Shown: one piece after another, positions 12,351 to 23,696 of the stretch
Layout: the number at the start of each line of letters is the position of its first letter
How positions within the stretch are numbered: position 1 is the first letter of the stretch
NCBI GenBank assembly: GCA_951230915.1
Contig: OX579642.1
Span: 9,300,001 to 9,364,000, forward strand
Direction of reading: 5' to 3'
DNA from: Antitrichia curtipendula
Taxonomy: Eukaryota > Streptophyta > Bryopsida > Hypnales > Leucodontaceae
DNA: 64,000 bases
Notes under the pieces: generated by a model
Database searches by the model: none
The model's input: only the letters and a program-made list of their open reading frames with translations
What the model was told of the DNA's origin: nothing
Translations under genes and position numbers: made by a program

Positions 12351-12429
12351 CACAGGGAGATCGGGGAAGTAAAGCTACACCCCCCAAGTTTACACCGGGG
12401 GGGGGTCACGCCTCCCCGTTCTCCCTGTG
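12351..12429. mobile_element. 79-bp CACTA-like insertion in leader intron of A
   Basis: Ends CACAGGGAGATCGGGGA and its inverse TCCCCGTTCTCCCTGTG, flanked by ATA on both sides (12,348-12,350 and 12,430-12,432). The site is unoccupied in C near 48,940 (CTTGAAAGC-TCA-AGTATG). A 3-bp duplication with CACAG ends fits the CACTA superfamily. It lies in the presumed 5' leader intron of gene A. A longer, folded version sits at the same place in B. Confidence 0.75.
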
Positions 12430-12683
12430 ATAAGTATGCAACGATTACAAGTTGATCAGCAAGGGGTCACGCACCTGTTTTGTTCAAGCAAGTGAGGGAT
12501 AGCGAGCTAAACCGCACAACCCTGGTAGCAGAACCTACAGTGATCGAGAACAACAGTGGGAACGACGAAATCATGAACAAGGGAAGACGATCGACGGAGA
12601 AGAGAGCGAGGAAGTGCTCTGCTCCGGCATTGGCATTAGGAACGCAACCGAGCAAGTCTGGAATGTAGCGGAGCACTAGTTAA

Positions 12684-12709
12684 CGATCATCCATTGTCGG
12701 GATAGTTCG
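12684..12709 (-). promoter_or_regulatory. Conserved upstream block, gene A
   Basis: Minus strand CGAACTATCCCGACAATGG, then ATGATCG. The same block precedes all six better-preserved PAH genes (28,092, 43,368, 49,313, 52,722 and 54,792), about 60-90 bp upstream of the TATA position. In A the TATA position reads TTCCTAATGCC, so the box is lost while the upstream block survives. Likely a transcription-factor site; the factor is unknown. Confidence 0.55.
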
Positions 12710-12779
12710 GGGAAACGTTTGTCCCACGAACTTTCATTCACGAACGGTAGGTTTTCCGGATCCATCTCTGTAATTACCA

Positions 12780-13565
12780 ATCAGCTAAAGCCAGGAATCC
12801 AACTCCTCTTAGTTTCCTAACTTCCAATGCAAGTTCATTTCCTCTGTCAACGGTGATCCAATTTACCGATCAGTTCATGACGTGTACGGACAGGAAATTA
12901 ATGGAGTCTGTGAAGCCGAAGTGCCAAACACATTCACATCAACCGTATTTATTAATTATGGAAGAGACTCGTAACTAGTAAGTTGAGTTCAACGCATTAA
13001 GGCCTCAAACTCCGGGTGTCTGTCTGGAGTCGCTCAAGAAAAAGGGATTTGCGCGTTCAACTCGCCGTACCGTTTCAAGTCCTCCTGAAAGGATTTGACG
13101 TTTTAGCCAATCTCAAGTTAATTCTATGAGACGGTGCTCCCCTCAGTAATAACTCTGAGTGCAGGTGACGTGCAATTTTATTAAATTTCCCTGTCTACTC
13201 AACTTACCAGTTGGAGTTTGACAGTTTAGTTTTTTTGAATCGCTTGTAGTTATCAATTAGGTGTTTGAACACTAGCTTGTGAAAATACTTGCATGTTGCA
13301 GTCTCTGCAAACTTGGATTTTTGTTGACGGTGAGACTCTCTCTGTCCAGGTTCTGTCGCCCAAGTGTAGTTCGCAGGGGCTTGACGTGGCTGAGGGTCTG
13401 TCAATGTCGGATCGTGAGTGAGGGGATCGCAGTTGACGGCCGGTCCCATATGGAATCATTTTGACTGTCAATCAATTACAGGTGGCTGAGGTAGGCAGGG
13501 ACACCTGGAATCATCTCTATTTTACTGTAAATATTAGGTTTTATTTTGAGACTGGTGAAAAATTT
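12780..13565. other. Conserved distal 5' flank of gene A
   Basis: No gene. Blocks such as GAAATTAATGGAGTCTGTGA, AGAGACTCGTAACTAGTAAG and GCATTAAGGCCTCA recur upstream of B (28,170-28,560) and C (49,500-49,970), and in worn form near D (54,980-55,440) and right of F (44,880-45,000). Preservation 400-700 bp upstream of four paralogues may reflect distal regulatory sequence or merely shared duplication history. Short reading frames at 13,204-13,471 are not conserved in B. Confidence 0.5.
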
Positions 13566-13984
13566 ACAATCTTTTAGTTGACAAACAATTGGAGATTTCA
13601 ATGCACCAAAGAATGCATCATTTTGATACTGTAAACAAAAGTTATCAAGAGTCAAAAAAAATTTGTTATATAAATGCCCTAAAATTGTTTTTTCAAGAAT
13701 AGCCTTTGCATATTGATTTAGGAGATGTATTTAGTGAGAGTCTTTGATTAAGTGGTAGTTTAGGGTACTTGACACATATGGATGTCCCATTGCTTTTGTA
13801 AACACAATTAGTACCCTGCTTTTTAATGACATGTATGATTGTATATTGATCATTGGACATTCTTTCCGATTTGAATGAACCTTGGGAATTCCATATAATA
13901 TTTCAAAGTATGTGGAATTTTGTTAATTGTATATCTTCCCGATATCTTCCTATAATATTTTTGTCACACATGTGCTGTATTCAA

Positions 13985-14535
13985 GTGCACCATGAAGCCA
14001 TTATAATAAATTTGATCAAATGGAATGAACCTCACCGTCATAACGTCATAGGAATAAATATGGATGGAATAGAAAAGGGCCATAAAAGCAACAATTGGTG
14101 CCTAACAACCACCATACTTATTGCAATATTTGTATAATTAGAAATGTACTACAATGTGCCAAAAAAACATGAGGAATTGGAATAGAAAAGGTCATTAGTA
14201 CATTGTAGGAATAAACAAAGGGCAGAATTAAGTTGGCACCCAACCGCCATAATACCTATTGCAATCTTTATCACATATGCAGTGTATCACAATGCGCCAT
14301 GAAGGCATAAGGAATTAGGTCTTAGAGAATGAACTTTTGAACATCACAGCCAGTAGGTGATAGGAATAAACATGGGTGGGATAGAAAAGGCCATGAAAGG
14401 GGCAATTGGCTTCTATTTGCTCCCGTATCCATTGCAACATTTCTCACGTGTGTAACGTATTGGATTAAGCCATGAAGGCATTACAAATTCGATCTTGGAG
14501 AATGAACATTATCGTCATTATGTCATAGGAATTAA
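13985..14535. repeat. Degenerate tandem repeat R1, unit 2 copy
   Basis: Same repeat block as 380-1,010: successive GTCATAGGAATAAA, GATAGAAAAGG, ATTGCAAT and GCCATGAAGGCAT segments. Interrupted on its right by the MITE starting near 14,543. Confidence 0.65.
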
Positions 14536-14542
14536 AGAATAA

Positions 14543-15494
14543 TGGTCATATTTGTTATATTGAGACTTTTTACAATCTCATTTTTATCCTCAACTCAAGG
14601 ATAAATCGCTTTATCTCTTTACTAGTATTTTTATATAAATAGGTAACAACACCAACTTTTAGAATTTCATTATAGAATCACTATTTCAATATTATTTATT
14701 TTTGGTTTTATTTACTATTTTTTTTAATGAATTTTCCAATATCTAGCATTTTTTCTCAAAATCTGCAAAAAATTTGAGGGTAGTTGTAAGAAACACCTGC
14801 TGTTTTGTGGCCAAAACGGCTACAGTACTGGAGTACTATGACCTTTTGGAATAAAACTTTTTTAAATAAAATAAAATATGTATAATATGTAAAGCTTTCA
14901 AAATAGTATATGGGTGAAAATTCAAGTATAAAAAAATTTATCTCTAAAAGTTATGCACAAAAAAAGCGTGATGGAAAAATGCAAGAAAATAGATAATTTT
15001 GAATTTTATTTTTAAAAATTAGTAAAAAAATTCAAAAAATCCTCAAAAATAAATCCATTTTTTCTAACATTAAGATGCTTTTTCTCAATCATTTTCATGT
15101 TGGGAAAAATAAAATCATATTCTCTAAGCTTGTACAAAGGTAGTGCACTTTGAGCACATGTAGAAGGTAAAAAATTTACTATTTAAGAAAAATCCTTTGT
15201 GAGCTTTTGTAACTTTAGTACAAGTCCTTATATTCCAATTTAGAGCTTCAAAATTGCATTTTGGGATCAAAAATAGGACTAAAAAACTCCAAAATGGCCA
15301 AGGTAGACATCCAATTGGGGGCAGTTTAAAAATAGTAAATTAATTTTTTTAAATTGAAAAATATTAGAAAATGTCCAAAGCTAGTACATACGACGCAAAA
15401 GTTATGAGCCAAAAATCACTTGTGCAAGATTAAGGGGACAAAAAATAGGACAAGTGTTTCTTGCAATCACCCTTTGAGTGTAACAAATATGACC
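14543..15494. mobile_element. MITE family M2, copy 1, split by a nested insertion
   Basis: Left arm GGTCATATTTGTTATATTG, right arm GTAACAAATATGACC. Intact relatives of about 255 bp are at 38,883-39,133 and 58,577-58,833. ATAAT occurs on both outer flanks, a probable target duplication; units 1 and 3 have uninterrupted sequence here (GAATAAAC near 29,910). A separate 695-bp element splits it at 14,778. No coding capacity. Confidence 0.85.
14778..15472. mobile_element. Nested transposon N1, 695 bp, 5-bp target duplication
   Basis: Ends GGGTAGTTGTAAGAAACACC and, on the right, GTGTTTCTTGCAATCACCC, imperfect inverted repeats of about 22 bp. It is flanked by TTTGA on both sides (14,773-14,777 and 15,473-15,477). 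Removing it restores the right arm of M2, which is intact at 39,100 and 58,800, so insertion into M2 is clear. A related left end is at 46,526. A 5-bp duplication with these ends does not match a superfamily I can name with confidence. No long reading frame, so non-autonomous. Confidence 0.85.
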
Positions 15495-15721
15495 ATAATA
15501 AACAAAGGTGGAATAGAAAAGGACATGAAAACATCAACTTGGCACCCAATTGCAACCGCATCCATTGCAATCTTTTTCTTTTTGGCTGCCTAAACCATGT
15601 GATTTCCAATGTTATGTATATTTAACATCATATTCATTAGTTTGGGAGATTGAGGACCTCCCAAAATAATCATGCTGATCTCGACTTAAATCAACAATTT
15701 CCATTAAAATGAGAGTTTTGA

Positions 15722-15905
15722 TGTAAATTGACATAAAACCTTTCAATATTAGGTCAAATCTTGAAAGGTTTTCTATCAAGTTTAACTCGAATCGAGTTAA
15801 ATTGACATAAAACCTTTCAATATTAGGTCAAATTTGAAAGGTTTTCTATCAATTTAACTCGAATCGAGTTAAATTGACAAGAAAACCTTTCAATTTTAGC
15901 TGAAT
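15722..15905. repeat. 72-bp tandem repeat with internal palindrome
   Basis: About 2.5 copies. Each unit holds the palindrome TTTAACTCGAATCGAGTTAAA in near-complete form (15,781 and 15,853) and an inverted pair AACCTTTCAA / TTGAAAGGTT. Each unit can therefore form hairpins. A degenerate relative is at about 4,500-4,680. Confidence 0.85.
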
Positions 15906-16299
15906 TGATATAAAATTTTTCGTTGAGTTTTTTTTAAATATATAACCTCTCATTTCAATGGAAAACTCCCATTTTAATGAATATGGTAAATTTTGATCAG
16001 ATGGCTACATGATGTCTTTGTGTAGGTAAACCAATTATTTAGTCTATGAATAAATTACCAAGTCTAATGTTCAAAATATAATTGACTACATCAGACGTGA
16101 AAGACCTCAAGAAACAACTGAAGAGTATTCAATGGATGGACAAAGTGACAAACAATCTATTTATAGGGCAATGTTCTTGACAACTTTTATTTGAAATTTG
16201 AAATTTGCAAAGTGATTTTAAATAATCATGTTTGTTCAAATTTTTAACTAGTTTAAGAATAAGTTTTAGGATCCTTTCTAAGCGAATAATGCATTTAGT

Positions 16300-17490
16300 A
16301 ATTAAGTCACATAGTTGGAAAATACAATAGAGATGTTTTTTAGACTTAAATCCTTATCATAAAGTGTTATATTTTCCTAGGGTATTTCAATAGATAGTCA
16401 TTTGACTTACTATCCAAGTATCCAAAGCAAATGTACTACTAAAGCTAGAGATGAATGTTTAAAAAATATATTTTAGGATAAGTGGTTTATATTATCTAGG
16501 TTGATCTCATTTTTGGAATCTCTCATATTTGAAATTTTTGGACTTTCATCCTAAGTATTCTTATTTTCAAACTTTCATTTTTATGGACTTTCAAACTTTC
16601 AATGAAAAATAGACTTTCAAACTTTCATTTTCAAATAAGTCCATTTTCAAACTTTCATCCTAAGTATTCTTTAAAATCTTTATTTCAACAAGCAATTTGG
16701 AATAATATAAAATCTATACTTGTATCCACACTTATATTTGTATATATACATCATATATTTGTTTTTGTATTTACATTCTTTTACTTTTGAGTGGAAGGCT
16801 TTATATTTTATAGTAGATGATTTTCTTAAGAAAGGTTGGATGGTGTTTTTAAGAAGATAGTTCACTTCTACAATGAATCACAATACTTTTAGGGGTTAAG
16901 GAGTTGCTTGAACCTAATTTCAATAAAATGCGGTGGATATTTCTCCTTGTGATATTTTAGTCTTTCCTATATTAAAAAATGACAAATCCATGAATTACCA
17001 AAAAGTGTATTGTGACAACTTTTCTTTCTTTCTCTTAATCTAAATCTAAGCCATAAAAATGATTTTTTTGACCAATTAGTGATATGAAGCTTTTAAGTCA
17101 ATTTGGAAATTTGAATAATTTCTAACATGATGAAAGCACTCTATAGTTGTAAAAAATTGTAGTCATAGGCTCACAAGAAAATTTGTACTTAGGCTGAAAG
17201 TTTGAAGTCACTTTAACAAAATAAACTTGGTCACATTTCTTTTATAGAAAATGAGGTGTAGTCTTATATCTTAAAGACATTGCATAACAAGAAGTGACTT
17301 GCATCTATTGATTTAATGAATGGGGTGCAACTCATTAATGTTTGTACTATCACATACTTCAAATTTAGCCAAAATATACTTCTTGTGTCAAGTAGTCATG
17401 TGCAAGGTTTGATTATTGTAATTTAAAGAGCTATTGTAAATTCTATGTTCTAATATTTAGGCACTATTTCTAAGCACATAATTAGGGTTT
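16300..17490. repeat. Dispersed repeat R2, unit 2 copy
   Basis: Matches 4,840-5,965 and 30,300-31,490. Contains the unoccupied TTAA site (17,313-17,316) corresponding to the insertion at 34,838. At 16,556-16,665 it has a local tandem of TTCAAACTTTCAT-like units. Confidence 0.7.
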
Positions 17491-17504
17491 AGTAACCTTT
17501 ATAC

Positions 17505-17850
17505 TTGATTTCAATTTTTTTACTATTTTGGGTAGATTCTTAGAGTCTCAACATTTGTTATGTTTTTTTGAAATTTAATGTGAAGTTAGAAAAATACATT
17601 AGCTTTTGGGAGATATAATTTTTATTTCAATAGATGCCTTTAAGCAAAATTTATAGCACAATAAACTAAAGTTTAAATTTTAGTTTGGTAGACAGAACAA
17701 AAAACTTACAAAAACTTGAAATATAAGGTTTTGAATTTTTTTTCTCACATACTATATTGTTATCTACATGGGAAGTTTTTATTTATTTCATTTATAATAG
17801 TGATGTAAGAATTATAAATAATCATTTTTTTCAAGCAATGATAGTACTAT
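17505..17850 (+). mobile_element. TTAA-type MITE, partial copy
   Basis: Shares the left-central part of the 900-bp copy at 20,097: TTTTGGGTAGATTC, CAACATTTGTTATG and TAGAAAAATACATTAGC occur in the same order. Ends and TTAA are missing. Confidence 0.5.
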
Positions 17851-17859
17851 CTTCCATAA

Positions 17860-20090
17860 AAAATTACTATACTAACATCATTCTTCAAAAATAGTATCTT
17901 TCTTCTTCACTCATTACAACCAACTCACAAGCAAGATCTTTGACGTACAAGCACAAAATATGCCACACATTTAATTTTGGGCACTACTAACATTCATTAT
18001 TGTACTTAGACATAGAAATCCACCTTACAATCTATGATTCAAACAGCTTCCATGAATCCATGATTCTTCATAAACTGTGCTTCTAGATTTATCTCTTATG
18101 ATATTCAAAGTACTTTTGCAAGCATCATACATAATTACATATTCATTTGAAAGAGGTAAGAATAAACAAATCAAGCATTGTTAACTCTTCTCATGCACAA
18201 GGAAGATTTTTTAATTTCCTTCCTAGAATTGTACCAAAGATGCCCTCTTCTAATAATCTCTTTTAACAAAATATAGATAATGTGGTTGTTATAAAGAAAG
18301 GTGAGATAGTAAATTTTATCAAGGAAAAATTTGTGTATTTTTGGTGTTATTTGAAGATGTCTCAACCTCCAAATCAACTCAATTTATGAAATTCAATATT
18401 ATAGAGTGTAGATTTATGCCTCTAAAATTTAACTTTAATATAGATTTTAGTGTGCACAATCAATACAATTTATAGACTTGGGAAGCTCAAATCCAACAAA
18501 TTATCAGATTTTGAATTTTCACTCTCATTGATTTGTAAATTTTTGAATTTTTTGATTGAGACCTTTTTCTAGGTTATAAGAAATCAAAATATTAGTGAAA
18601 TGTACATTTTATTTGTTTAAACACTTTATAATTTTATATGTTATAAAATTGCTTAGGTTTCTAAGATATAAAAACTCTACAAATGAAAGATTTTTGTGAA
18701 TAGAATTAATTGCCTTAGAAACTGATAACTTACAAGTGTTTTGTGTCCAACTTACAGTACCCTTGACAATCAATATGGGACAATTGCATCTTATAAAATC
18801 TATGCAATAATAGGTGAAAACAACATTGACATGTAAGAAAAGTCAATGTATTGTAAAGTCTACCAATTTGGATTGTACAAAAGGATTTGAGGAGAATTTA
18901 CGAAAATCCCTGTTAATAAAGAAATCCCACAATTTTCTTGTGTATAGGATTTCTTTGAAGATCCCCTTCACAAGTCTATGATGTCCTTAGGAGATTGGGA
19001 TTCGGAAAATATAGGAACTAGCAGAAACTAACACAAAAAACTACTAAAATTTCCTTCCTCATAAAGAAATTTCAAACAACTCCTCTGTGATGCTAACTTG
19101 CCTCCAATTTTACCTTGCTTGCTAGATTTGCTCAAAATTCCTACTCATCGTATAACAAAACCTTGTCAATTCAATTTCTTTTCTAAGTTTAAACAAGCAT
19201 GAAGAAAATATAAGAACCACATTAGGCCTAAATGTTTAAAGCTTTTACTAAATTGTAAGAAACATTAAAATATATTCAAGGCATGGGGAGTTTACTTAGA
19301 GTGTCCATTAGAAACCACGTGTAAGCAAAACTTTATACCTTCTATATATATTTTTAATTTTAAATAAAACAAAATTAAAAAAATACGAATAGATTTTTTT
19401 ACTTTGAAAGTTTATGTTTTGAATTATTGATATTTTTATTTGTTAATAATAATTGGTTACAAATTTTTGAAGTAAGAAGATACATTGTAGAACTAAAAAA
19501 TAACTTCACACCACTATATTATATAAGAAAAAATTGTCTAAAAAATGAACAAAAAATTCTTAAAAATAACTTTCTACTGAAAGCTCATTTTGAGTTGAAG
19601 ATTGGTTTAATGATCATCTAAATGTGTTCTCTATAATTATTTGAGTTGAAAAACATGCCATTTTAGTTCATTTTCAACCTCTTCTAGAAACCATTTCATT
19701 TTTTGTTTGAGTTGGAAAATTTGGCAATAGAAACCTATAGTCATCATTAAACAGTGCTCAAGATTTTAGGTTGAAATTATAGTTTATTAGAAACCACTTG
19801 TTTGCACATAGTTTGTTGTAGTAAAACTAAGTGCCCCCCCCCCCCCCCCCCATCAAGATTCAAGGCCAATTTACAATTCCCTCAACAAATTTTAATGATA
19901 GGTTGAGTCCAAAACAAGATAAGAAGATATAGGCCTATATAAGATAGGTCTAACTAGGCTAAGTGTTTTTGTTGGTTTTGACCACTTAGTAAGCTAATAG
20001 AATTTTGAAGCACTTTCTAGTATGGTCAAGTAAACAAGACCACTAACAAAAAGTATTAGCATGTAAGCATTCATGTCATTACATCATTGC
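17860..20090. other. Unit 2 spacer, no gene seen
   Basis: AT-rich. 17,900-18,170 matches 32,450-32,760 of unit 3; 19,270-19,830 matches 6,240-6,830 of unit 1. No recognisable protein on either strand. Confidence 0.6.
19834..19851. repeat. Poly-C run, 18 bases
   Basis: Uninterrupted C tract. In unit 1 the corresponding point (about 6,833) has no such run. Length may be unreliable in assembly. Confidence 0.9.
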
Positions 20091-20096
20091 TGTTAA

Positions 20097-20996
20097 CCCC
20101 TAAAAGACCGTTGTTCTTTTGGGAGACAAGTGGGATTTTGGGCAGGTACCTACGGGTTGAATTTTTGTCATGATTTTTTGAAACTTTTTTGAACATAGAA
20201 AAATTGATAAGCTTTGTGGGAATATAATTTTTTTTCACAATTGGTGCCTAGGAACAATAGTTATGACCAAATAAGCTCAAAACAAAGGATGGGGGGCAAC
20301 TTAGGCAGCAAAAAAAAAATTGCAAAACTTTGAATGTTTTTTTGATCATAAAATATATTTTTGTCTATCTTAAAAAATTTTGATTCATTTAATTTGGATT
20401 TGTTATGAGAAAGTTATGGACATTCTTGTTTTTCGAGCGGTTAGAGCATCTTCTTGAAAAAAATAACTTGTAGGATTCATTTCCGAATGCAATTTTTCAA
20501 ATTTTTCAATTTTTTTTACTTGCTAGAATAATCTCAGCATTGGGATTAGTGCATTTTAATTCCATCTAAAATATATGAATATTTTAGATTTTCCTTCTAT
20601 CTTATACCTACTTCTACTTAATAGTTTCCTTAAGAATGAAAATTAAGCTTTTTAAAATTTTTGTTTTCCTAGACTCTCAACTCAATTCTCTACTATAAAG
20701 ACTTAAAGCTCAAAATGCTATAGTGCAAAAAATTTAAGTTAAAAATGTTTAAAGTCAAGAATTCTAGTCCCACGATGTACTGAAAAACTTCTTTTTTTCA
20801 CTTTAAATGCAGATATCTTGCAATCTGTGTGGTCAAAAGTTCTAAAAAGAATTCCACACATTTTTACACTAGTTAGGTGTAAGATCCTATGGTTAGATGT
20901 TCAAAAAAAACATTTTTCAAATTTATTTACTCTTTGCTATAGAAATGACAGTTTTGAGTGTTTTTTTGCAGAAAAAAGACCTTGGGCCCTTAGGGG
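20097..20996 (+). mobile_element. TTAA-type MITE, full copy P1, 900 bp
   Basis: Starts CCCCTAAAAGACCGTTGTTC and ends CTTGGGCCCTTAGGGG, flanked on both sides by TTAA (20,093-20,096 and 20,997-21,000). Unit 1 has the unfilled paralogous site near 8,224 (ACTG-TCAA-TATTC), showing one TTAA-like tetramer became two. It carries inverse copies of internal segments of P2. TTAA targets with CCY-type ends are known for piggyBac, and TTAA also for Kolobok; which applies here is not settled. No transposase frame, so non-autonomous. Confidence 0.88.
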
Positions 20997-21929
20997 TTAA
21001 TGTTCTTTTTCCATGGCCATCTGTATAAATTTTAACGCTCTTAAAAAGACCACTCTTGACCAATCACATTGCTGCATTTTCTAATACAGGGTTGAGATGT
21101 TCTCAATGCTTGTTGGAACGAAGTAATGTAAAACCGACGCTCAAATACAAATAGGTCTTCAGAATACAATTGCAAAATTATTAACAAATTTTGTTGTGAA
21201 CTTTTTGGGCTTTCTTTAAACAATAAAATAGTTGTTGTATGTTGGAGCTCGTTAGGTGCCACATAAGATTATACTTTTCCTATAGAGCTTGATCATCTGC
21301 ATAACTGCCAGACATCTTTCCACCATGCCACTGCAACTTTGATCCCTTTGGTATATTTAAGAAAACCATATATGGAGGGTCTTTTTATTGCTTAAATATT
21401 CTTCCAAAGTCTTGTCAAGGGTTTCATCCGTGTGGTTCTAAGGAAACGCAATTGAACATCAAATGTACAAGGCAAGAAAAGAAGCCAATATTAAGTAGCA
21501 GTTTTATTAGTACAAATCAAAATTCGTTCAAATTTACAAGCTTTATGTCGGACAAAAACCATCATGGATTAATGGTCATTAATTACCCTGTTGACTCTTG
21601 CAAGGTGCTTACCGACTTAACAAGTTTTGGATTCTGATGTTTTTGCCTCCTTACAAACTCTTCCAATGTTTCTTCCCTGTGGTCATTTATTAATATATAT
21701 TGAATGTTCTGTACGTATTGGCATCCACACTACTCATAATTCAAAGTTTGAAAAGAGCGAGAATATCTCTGTGCACAGTGGCCCATGCAAATTCTTGTAA
21801 GCATTCTTCAAAAGTCACAAACTTACTCACTTGGGCCTATTCAAGTCGTTTAGGTGATCCAATGCATGCCTGACTGTACGTATACAGCATCATTAATTTT
21901 CTTCACCTGTCGTATCAAGTCATTTGTAA

Positions 21930-23696
21930 ATATTGGACACACAAGCTGGGAACGATGCATTTAAGATCCAGGAAATCATAGAATCGCAACTCAAAAGAGC
22001 AGAACAGAAGACAGAAGACTGTATGAACCTCAAGCTTATCTTCTTTCGCCCGGTTGTTGTGTGCGGGGGAGTAGTCGAAACTCCTCCGTCAGGTCCACAC
22101 ACTGGCTCACATTTTAAAAGGGAACAAAGTCAAAATCAGATTCTGAGCTGTTACGGGCATTCAAAGGGAAATTACTCACTACTACAACACATGCACGGCT
22201 ACTGCAGCCCAGGTGTGGGCTTGAACATCGGAACTTGTGATATCTGCAACTTCAACATTCCACGAAGCTCTCTAGCGTCTCACCGTATTCCTCTTTCAAT
22301 TGCCTCTTATGCTCAGCACTGAGGAAGAGTGTTTGATCTTGAATTGAATGGGATGAATAATCTGCAGATCGAAGAATCCACATATTAGTATAGAATGGAT
22401 ACACCGCACACCAAAGACCACATGTAAAATTGATTCACTACTTAACCAGTGGAAGAGTTGAATTGCCAGTTCAATAGTCCAGAACGAAAATAAAGTCAAA
22501 CAATCTGGTCACTGACATGTAAAGATGAGAATTCATGTCAAGAAATTAATTGTACTCACCTCTGGAACAGGCAAAGAATCGACATGCAAAAACTCGTGCC
22601 AATGCTTTTCCAGGTACTCAATCGTGAAGCAACGGCACATTTTCCCATTGAAATATGTCCCAAAGCGTCCAACCATATGTATGAACATTGTTGAAGTCGT
22701 ATCATCGCCCTGGGAACCCCCCCAGGCTTGATGGCCTCCTTGGGAAACTGAGCAGCCAAGTTGAGCATGCCCTTGGTTGGGTCAGTATACTCCTGGAAAG
22801 GCAACGCCTGGAGAAACTCTGATTCATGCCTTGGAAGGCGTTCCGCAAAGCAGTTCGACAGTGGCCAATCCTTCAGTTTCAGCATTTCAGGTCATGCATC
22901 CATCCGGTTCATATATTGTGAAGCCTTCCCTCTTCATAACCGGTTGTTGACTTATCAATGCTAACGTGGCCCCGTCCCATTGGCAACCCATCACCATTGC
23001 CATTACAAGTTGCAACCCATAACCTTATGTCCTTTCAACTTGCTTCTTACACCCTTGGATCATGAAGATCAATAATTGTGATTAAAAAATGTACAACCGG
23101 TTATGTACCATAACCTATTCGCCGCTAGCGTGGCTCATCGGTTATCTAATACATAACCCGTGAAGAACTGATGAATGTTGATCTCCACCTGCAAAAGACA
23201 TTCCAAATACTTAGTGAGCATGATTCCTTGAAACAGTATAAGACGTCAGTGGATATATATGAGAATTACATCAAATACCCTACCACGGATATTGCTAGTG
23301 GCCATAGTAATCTATATGTAATTTGTCAAACTTAGAGTTACAATATTTATTGGCCACCTTAGAAGCTGCAACTAGGTAACCACCTCCTTAGACATAATTG
23401 TTATGAACACTATAATTGAACACCCACATGATATGGTGTGTTCGATGTATTAACCAAGAAAGGAGAACCAAGTCTTGCGGAGGGCGACTTACCTCACGCC
23501 TGTCAAGGCAGTCCAAAGCATTGACAGTTTCGGTGTCTTCACTAAACTTGCACTTAGTAGTCTCCCGAACTGCACGCCACATTGCCATAGGATCCCAGCT
23601 GAGACCACGAGTGCATTCCAGGACGCCCCGAACAATAACAGGCTCACCGCGCATCCGATGCTTCTGAAAATGGCCAAGCCCTTCCTCTTCGACACT
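21930..23696 (-). pseudogene. KDM3/JMJ25-like JmjC histone demethylase pseudogene
   Basis: Exon remnants in family order on the minus strand. 23,696-23,493: SVEEEGLGHFQKH, then GEPVIVRGVLECTRGLSWDP and CLDRRE, bounded by an acceptor (GGCTTGCAG) and donor GTAAGT. About 22,915-22,560: PEMLKLKDWP, RLPRHESEFLQALPFQEYTD, LWDIFQWENVP and, after a frameshift, EYLEKHWHEFLHV, with donor GTGAGT. 22,361-22,250: HPIQ, then DQTLFLSAEHKRQLKEEYGE. About 22,150-22,020: FDFVPF-stop-NVSQCVDLTEEFRLLP, then RAKEDKLEV. In plants this family removes H3K9 methylation. Damage: TGA where family members have Trp before PEML, an internal deletion removing the iron-binding His-x-Asp region, a 5-bp ATTCA duplication, and TAA in the last part. 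The name rests on remembered family sequence, but the order of matches is strong. Confidence 0.85.
22936..23106. mobile_element. Possible MITE inside KDM3-like pseudogene intron
   Basis: Ends CATAACCGGTTGTTGAC and, inverted, ACAACCGGTTATG, about 171 bp apart. It lies just upstream (in gene direction) of the PEMLKLKDWP exon. No clear target duplication, so the call is tentative. Confidence 0.4.

Larger units (their letters stand above)
1..13565. repeat. Segmental duplication, unit 1
   Basis: First of three diverged copies of a large unit. Its left edge (GAATGCATCATTTGGATAC, position 8) recurs at 13,610 and 29,050, followed in each by the same low-complexity series. The right part (9,955-13,565) aligns closely with 25,432-29,030 and includes the bHLH remnant and PAH gene. 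Unit 1 lacks about 2.6 kb of the KDM3-like pseudogene present in unit 2 (21,125-23,710) and has its own Stowaway and CACTA-type insertions. The window starts almost exactly at the unit edge, so another unit may lie to the left. Confidence 0.8.

Noticed and set aside
13204..13471. Overlapping frames of 61-81 codons on both strands
   Set aside because: Not kept in the unit 2 copy (28,620-28,900), which has indels and a 25-bp duplication here.
21933..22322. Plus-strand frame of 129 codons
   Set aside because: Opposite the last exons of the KDM3-like pseudogene; no independent protein signal.
22525..22964. Plus-strand frames opposite the KDM3-like exon
   Set aside because: Shadows: the minus strand carries the family motifs and splice sites.
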